A DNA stretch of 38,841 nucleotides from an uncultured Chloroflexota bacterium (GTDB lineage: Bacteria > Chloroflexota > Anaerolineae > Anaerolineales > Anaerolineaceae): the NCBI GenBank assembly GCA_902774215.1, contig CACYHU010000033.1:1-38841 (forward strand). The letters run 5' to 3'. The translations under genes and the position numbers were made by a program. The notes under the pieces were generated by a model. That model searched no databases, was not told the origin of the DNA, and worked only from the letters and a program-made list of their open reading frames with translations. Shown here piece by piece: positions 34,422 through 38,841 of this stretch. The first letter of the stretch is position 1; each line of letters starts with the position of its first letter.

Positions 34422-34572
34422 AAAACGGAGACAGTTTTTCCTAAGGAAGCGCTGATTTATTCAGTTTGAGTCGAAGTGACCTGTTTTCGTTGACTCATTT
34501 TGAGTCAACAGAACAGGTTGCATCGACTCATTTTATACGAGACAGTCAATAATCAGTGTACGTCTCCGTTTT
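34422..34572. repeat. 151-bp nested inverted repeat (MITE-like or long hairpin)
   Basis: The 11-bp ends AAAACGGAGAC (34422-34432) and GTCTCCGTTTT (34562-34572) are perfect inverted repeats. Inside them pair CTGATTTATT/AATAATCAG (34452-34461, 34548-34556, one bulge), TGAGTCGA/TCGACTCA (34467-34474, 34523-34530), ACCTGTT/AACAGGT (34479-34485, 34512-34518) and the apex GTTGACTCA-TTT-TGAGTCAAC (34489-34509). The whole folds as one long imperfect hairpin between the converging phosphohexomutase and GGDEF/EAL genes. The T-run of each end could terminate both. It carries no gene. Confidence 0.75.
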
Positions 34573-34576
34573 TCTT

Positions 34577-37500
34577 CTAATTACCGGGAATATAATTTTT
34601 CTTCATATTCTCAATCGCACGGGCGTACACTGAAGCCACATCCAAATCGCCCTCATATTTTGCCATTCCAACAGGGATCACCAAATCTTCCACAAAAGCA
34701 TTTTTGTCGTTATGCTTTTCAATTTTTCTGATAAGTTCATCAATTTGCTCAAAATCCTGTCCCTGAGAAATGACCGCGAATTCATCTTTATCAAAACGGA
34801 AAATGGCACTGTTCCTGAAGATTCCGCTGATTACTTCAGCCATTCTTTTGATCAGATTCGTCTCTTCTTCCGTTGTATTGTCTTTCCTGAGGTTCAGCAA
34901 ATCAGACATTCCAAACACAGATACAGAAAACTCCACCGGCTGCCGTTTACGGATCTTATCATCCAGTAATTCCGCGGCGGCATCATACGCTTGCCTGTTT
35001 TTCACACCGCTCAGGCTGTCTGTATAGGCTTTAGCGTCAGTGATTGCAGTTTTCTGTGCATATGCATGGTCACGCTTGAGACGGGCATCAATATCCTGAA
35101 CACCAATGATCAGCCGCGGTCCGTCAGGCTCATCTAAAAGGGCAGCCTTCAGGCTCACATATTTCGGTTCTCCATCGATTATAAGCCGATAACGGATACC
35201 GTAGATCCTGTTTTTACGGATCTCGTCCATCACTTTTTCTTTGGAAAACAGGGAAAGGAACCGGTCGATGTCCTCTGTATAAATCTTATCAAGCGCTTCC
35301 TTCTTTGACTTCTCAAAGAAATTTTCACCCTCTTTAGATATTCCAAGCCCGGCATAATCGCTGGAGGAACTGTATTCATAATAATGATTGGTATCAGGAT
35401 CTACGACATAAACACAAATCAGGTCTCCGGAAAGAGCAGCAACCCGCAGGTAAGTCAGTTGTTCCTGCTTGATATGCTCGAAGGCTTCCTGCTGCTTCAT
35501 CTGCGCATCAATATTGTTAACACCGATGATGATGTAATCGCTGTTCTCAGACATGCGAACTGCTTTCATATTGACATAAACCGGTTCTCCAAGGTAGATT
35601 TGCCGATACGTCAGCGTGAAAGCTTCATGTTCGTCCAGGGCTTTTATAATATTATCCCTGGTGAAAGCTTTAAGAAACAATTCCCGATCCGGTTCGTAAA
35701 TAACACGCAGAGCATCTTTTCTGGCTTCAGCAAAGAAATTCTCACCATGCCGTTCCACCGCGATATTTCCGGTCGGTCCGTCCGAATTATATTGAGTAAA
35801 TTGGCCGGTTTCCATATTTACATAGAAAAGGTCAAAATAGTCTGCTGAAAGTGCCTGAGCAATATGTGCATAGGTGACAGGTGAATTTTTCCCGTCATCA
35901 TCCATTACATCAAGAACAGCGATCACGATCGCAGCCATTCCTGTTACCGGATTGACCGCAATACGGCGGAGAAACGCATGAACCACCGATCCGTTAGGCA
36001 TAACATCATCAATAAGGGCACGATTCCCGTCCTCACCGCATTGTCTGACGATCTTCATAAAGGCCAGACCCGGTCGGTCATAGACATCCGCGTAATTAAA
36101 ATTTTTGCCGGCAGGAACACTCCAGCCCATCAGATTCGTAAAATCACGGAAAGACCGGTTGCAGCGAACGATCCGGAACCGCTCACCGCAGGACTCAAGG
36201 ATCGTGATCGGCAGTGTATTGAAATAATTACGGAATGATTCATGATCATCCCTTGTGATAACAGCCATGTCATACAGATTGATGCGGCCAAGCGCGGCAT
36301 AGTAGTCTGTTTCTTCGGGATTTTCAAAACCGATCTGAATCCCCTTTTCATAGCGTTCAAAGACCTGTTCCATGGAAATCGGCTTCGTATAATAAAAACC
36401 CTGTACCTTGGTACAACCGATCTCTCTCAGAAAATCAAGCTGATCCTGCCTTTCAACACCCTCGCATAAGGTATCAAGCCCAAGCCCGATAGCCATTTTC
36501 ATCAGCTCAGTCAGAATGATCCTGGATTGATCCCCATCATCGAAACGCTGCATAAAACGCATATCAAACTTGATAAGATCAAAACGGATGCTCTGCAGCA
36601 CATCCAGAGAAGAATATCCACTGCCGAAATCATCCATCCATACCTGAAAACCGAGCGATTGAAACCGCTCCACCTGTTCCTTGATAAAGTCAAAATCACT
36701 GCCTACAACACTTTCTGTGATCTCAATGGTTATCTTATCCCGCGATATTCCTGAATCATCAACCCTTCTGCGGACTTCTTCCACAAGGTCGCAGACATCA
36801 AAATCCGCCCGGGAAAAATTTATGGAGATTGGTACAACATTCAGGCCTTTGTCTTCCTGAAGCTTTATTTTTTCCAGAACCTGTTCAAGCATGTAAAGAT
36901 CCAGCTTGTAGATCAGCTTCGAATCTTCAAGTATTTTTATAAAATCCGCGGGGATCATATGTCCTCTGACCGGATCATCCCATCGTGCCAGTGCTTCCTC
37001 ATCACAGACTCTGCCGTTTGCGGTTCGAACGATCGGCTGATAATAAACCACGATCCATTTCTCATTGATGGCTTTGTCCAGATGATCAACGATATACTGC
37101 CGTTTATCTACGTCTGCCAGCATTGAATTATTAAAATAATGAGAGCTGAAAACTAAAGCGCCCCGGTTAAAATCACAGGCATACTTGGCACGATCGCAAA
37201 TCAGGCTGAGAGCCATTGTTCCATCTTCATCCGGAGCGATCCCGGCTCTCAATGTAACCCCGCCTGTTTTTTCAGTATCTCTGCACTCCGCAAAGATTTC
37301 TTTAATCGTTTCTTCAGCACGCTCCGCTGCAGTGATCACAGCGAAAATATCCATTCCGAAACGGCCGCAATTTTCATTACCGTATTGAGAGATAAGAATT
37401 TTCGAGATCCGCCGGAGGAGTTTATCACCTTCGTTATATCCGTATTTCCGGTTATAGTATTTCATACCGTTCAGGTTGAAGAACAGAATAGCCGGGCGGA

Positions 37501-38050
37501 TATTTTTCTCCCACATGCTTACACGCTTTGCTTCAGCCATTTCGAGAAAACCCGTCATATTCGGAAGTCCGGTCAGTCTGTCATAAAAACTCTTATGGCC
37601 AAGCGTTTCTTCCAGAAGGACCTTATTGAAAGCGCTGTTCAGACGGCTTTCATGTTCATTTGCAGTAAAATCATATTCGCCCTCATTTGTATACCAGACA
37701 ACAGCAAGCCTGACTCCCGGTTCAGGATAAATATGCTCACCACGGGCATGTATTACATAGTAGGAATCCCGGACTTTTGTACGATAGGCTATATTATATT
37801 CACCCTGCTCAGTCGCAAAGCGATATGCCGCATTTGCAGCTCTGGCAGCATCATCAGGATGGGTATCCCGATACATATCATGATCCATCAAATAATAGCC
37901 CTCTTCACGCTCAAGATCAAACAGCTTCAGGAAGCCTTTTGAGAGGACGATCGTTACTACACGTTTATCGATAAATTGATAAACAGCAAAGGGAATACAG
38001 GATTGCTCCATCAAAGCCAATTCAGCCGATGAATATTGATATTTTTCCAT
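34577..38050 (-). CDS. PAS-GGDEF-EAL protein with duplicated sensor modules and a second degenerate GGDEF
   Basis: 1157 residues, soluble. Order: PAS-like domain (about 10-130), degenerate GGDEF (about 150-305; the signature reads GRFGMDIF at 229-236), EAL (about 315-565), PAS-like domain (600-715), two tandem homologous modules (about 735-850 and 865-990, each with GENFF, IY-x2-D, YR-x5-GEP-x-YV and IIGV-x2-ID), and a final degenerate GGDEF (about 1005-1150; RFDKDEF at 1085-1091). The EAL residues look complete: Glu352-Ala-Leu, Asn411, Glu443, Asp473-Asp474, Lys494, Glu530 and Gln550. It is therefore probably a cyclic-di-GMP phosphodiesterase controlled by sensors, not a cyclase. It is transcribed alone with a weak Shine-Dalgarno sequence. 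Confidence 0.88.
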   Translation of the reverse strand: MEKYQYSSAELALMEQSCIPFAVYQFIDKRVVTIVLSKGFLKLFDLEREEGYYLMDHDMYRDTHPDDAARAANAAYRFATEQGEYNIAYRTKVRDSYYVIHARGEHIYPEPGVRLAVVWYTNEGEYDFTANEHESRLNSAFNKVLLEETLGHKSFYDRLTGLPNMTGFLEMAEAKRVSMWEKNIRPAILFFNLNGMKYYNRKYGYNEGDKLLRRISKILISQYGNENCGRFGMDIFAVITAAERAEETIKEIFAECRDTEKTGGVTLRAGIAPDEDGTMALSLICDRAKYACDFNRGALVFSSHYFNNSMLADVDKRQYIVDHLDKAINEKWIVVYYQPIVRTANGRVCDEEALARWDDPVRGHMIPADFIKILEDSKLIYKLDLYMLEQVLEKIKLQEDKGLNVVPISINFSRADFDVCDLVEEVRRRVDDSGISRDKITIEITESVVGSDFDFIKEQVERFQSLGFQVWMDDFGSGYSSLDVLQSIRFDLIKFDMRFMQRFDDGDQSRIILTELMKMAIGLGLDTLCEGVERQDQLDFLREIGCTKVQGFYYTKPISMEQVFERYEKGIQIGFENPEETDYYAALGRINLYDMAVITRDDHESFRNYFNTLPITILESCGERFRIVRCNRSFRDFTNLMGWSVPAGKNFNYADVYDRPGLAFMKIVRQCGEDGNRALIDDVMPNGSVVHAFLRRIAVNPVTGMAAIVIAVLDVMDDDGKNSPVTYAHIAQALSADYFDLFYVNMETGQFTQYNSDGPTGNIAVERHGENFFAEARKDALRVIYEPDRELFLKAFTRDNIIKALDEHEAFTLTYRQIYLGEPVYVNMKAVRMSENSDYIIIGVNNIDAQMKQQEAFEHIKQEQLTYLRVAALSGDLICVYVVDPDTNHYYEYSSSSDYAGLGISKEGENFFEKSKKEALDKIYTEDIDRFLSLFSKEKVMDEIRKNRIYGIRYRLIIDGEPKYVSLKAALLDEPDGPRLIIGVQDIDARLKRDHAYAQKTAITDAKAYTDSLSGVKNRQAYDAAAELLDDKIRKRQPVEFSVSVFGMSDLLNLRKDNTTEEETNLIKRMAEVISGIFRNSAIFRFDKDEFAVISQGQDFEQIDELIRKIEKHNDKNAFVEDLVIPVGMAKYEGDLDVASVYARAIENMKKNYIPGN

Positions 38051-38327
38051 AATAAGTCACACTTTCACTGCTTTAAATCGGAGCGATAACCTATTGTGCG
38101 GCTATTTTTTCATACGGTAATGAAACAATACAATCCGATATTATTTATTATATATGAATACCGGCATAATATTTATAAAATCAATAAATATTGTACATGA
38201 TATAAAAAATAATAATGAGAAATAAAATTCTTTTGCGCGCGTTCCGGGGGACGGATTACGCGTGCACGGGCGAACCCAAATCGTCTCAAGCGCCATCCGG
38301 CACGGGCGAACCGTCAACCGGAGTCAC

Positions 38328-38375
38328 GGGGACGTATACAATCTGACCCGTATAGGGTCAGTTGTGTACGTCCCC
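38328..38375. repeat. Strong 20-bp hairpin in the 38051-38768 gap
   Basis: GGGGACGTATACAA plus CTGACCC (38328-38349, one bulged T) pairs with GGGTCAG plus TTGTGTACGTCCCC (38355-38375) around GTATA. The first 180 bases of the gap are AT-rich and include the unassigned promoter of the GGDEF/EAL gene. No gene is seen in the gap. Confidence 0.6.
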
Positions 38376-38395
38376 ATAATAATAAGGCCTAACCC

Positions 38396-38659
38396 AATGC
38401 GGAATTCGGAATGATGAACCATCAACCGGGATCAGTCAGCCGCCGCGCCTTCGAGGTACATGCCCGCAAGCGGTCCTGTACCTCTTTTCCATGGCTTCAT
38501 GCCGCAGAAGACGGGGCTCCGCTGTGAAGCCGGCAATCCTCCGCAGGTACAGCCAATGCGGAATTCGCAACCGGGAACTGTTTATAACGCAGCCCCACAC
38601 GGGTCAGAATTAATGCTCCCCGGATGATCTGCCAACCACCAACTATCAACTATCAACTA
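38396..38659. repeat. Repeat-rich intergenic segment
   Basis: AATGCGGAATTCG occurs at 38396-38408 and 38555-38567; an inverted partial copy (AATTCCGCATT) is at 34357-34367. GAGGTACA (38453-38460) and TGTACCTC (38477-38484) form a hairpin between them. A 7-bp tandem repeat of AACTATC follows around 38641-38659. These look like remnants of a dispersed non-coding repeat family. Confidence 0.5.
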
Positions 38660-38674
38660 ATTTCTAAAATACCC

Positions 38675-38736
38675 TTTACATTCTAAAAATAATGTGCTAA
38701 TATATATTTTATAAACGGAATTACAATATTGTAATT
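38675..38736 (+). promoter_or_regulatory. Extended -10 promoter with an 18-bp palindromic operator
   Basis: TTTACA (38675-38680), 17 bp and TAATAT (38698-38703) preceded by TGC form a strong extended promoter. The start is expected near 38710. A perfect palindrome, AATTACAATATTGTAATT (38719-38736), lies just downstream, well placed for a repressor. Its TTACA...TGTAA ends resemble BlaI/CopY-type operators, but other families also fit. Confidence 0.6.
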
Positions 38737-38768
38737 TCTAATAATTATAGAAAGGAGAGCATAACGGG

Positions 38769-38841
38769 ATGGACGACCGGCTCGTAACCGAAATCACGGA
38801 TCAGGAAATCAAAGAGATGTACGACCGCATTGTGGCGGCCG
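38769..38841 (+). CDS. Start of an unidentified gene (cut by window edge)
   Basis: 24 codons from the ATG at 38769 to the window end, beginning MDDRLVTEITDQEIKEMYDR. AAAGGAG (38751-38757) lies 11 bases upstream. The promoter and palindrome described at 38675-38736 precede it, so this is probably a real and regulated gene. The visible part is charged and likely helical; I do not recognise it. Confidence 0.6.
   Translation, partial: MDDRLVTEITDQEIKEMYDRIVAA

Noticed and set aside
38640..38660. Possible CRISPR repeats
   Set aside because: The AACTATC run is a short tandem repeat with no spacers, and no cas genes are present.

Overview
The window looks like a chromosomal segment from an anaerobic, low-to-moderate GC Firmicute, probably a gut or rumen member of the class Clostridia. 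The clues are strong AGGAGG-type ribosome binding sites, TTGACA/TATAAT-type promoters, a DUF3793 protein, a GH51 arabinofuranosidase with a CUT1-type sugar ABC transporter, and an aldo/keto reductase fused to a 4Fe-4S domain. I saw no rRNA, tRNA, CRISPR array, phage or transposase gene. The lineage call is inference from gene content; no marker gene was searched.

Layout. (1) 1-7.3 kb is the end of a surface-polysaccharide locus: the 3' end of GDP-L-fucose synthase, three GT2 and one GT4 glycosyltransferase, a fucosyltransferase-like protein and UDP-galactopyranose mutase. This implies a polymer with fucose and galactofuranose. The central glycosyltransferase genes are AT-rich and alternate in strand. 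(2) 7.4-11 kb holds a secreted repeat-containing protein, a DUF3793 gene with a palindrome at its start site, and a zeta-type toxin with a ribbon-helix-helix antitoxin. (3) 11-19 kb is a minus-strand catabolic cluster: two zinc-type dehydrogenases, an amidohydrolase, two Gfo/Idh/MocA oxidoreductases, two sugar isomerase/epimerase TIM barrels and an arylamine N-acetyltransferase. A second promoter and an internal terminator divide it into transcription units. (4) 19.3-25.2 kb holds a LacI-family regulator divergent from a solute-binding protein, two permeases and a GH51 arabinofuranosidase, with two LacI-type operators in the divergent region. (5) 25.2-34.3 kb holds housekeeping and accessory genes: PAP2 phosphatase, a nitroreductase with an internal deletion, metallophosphoesterase, RpiB, ThrRS, transaldolase, aldo/keto reductase-ferredoxin and phosphohexomutase. 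(6) 34.4-38.8 kb holds a 151-bp nested inverted repeat, a large PAS/GGDEF/EAL protein, a repeat-rich intergenic region and the start of an unidentified gene.

The best candidate for undescribed biology is the leader of thrS. A 21-codon reading frame with five threonine codons in a row, then two more, sits upstream of an intrinsic terminator, and the RNA can fold as terminator or as antiterminator. This is the layout of ribosome-mediated attenuation, in a place where Firmicutes usually have a T-box. The second candidate is the 11-25 kb region. Two Gfo/Idh, two TIM-barrel and two zinc-type dehydrogenase genes beside a LacI-regulated transporter recall oxidation-based (3-keto sugar) glycoside breakdown. 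The third is a ~190-nt multi-stem intergenic element at 32.6-32.8 kb.
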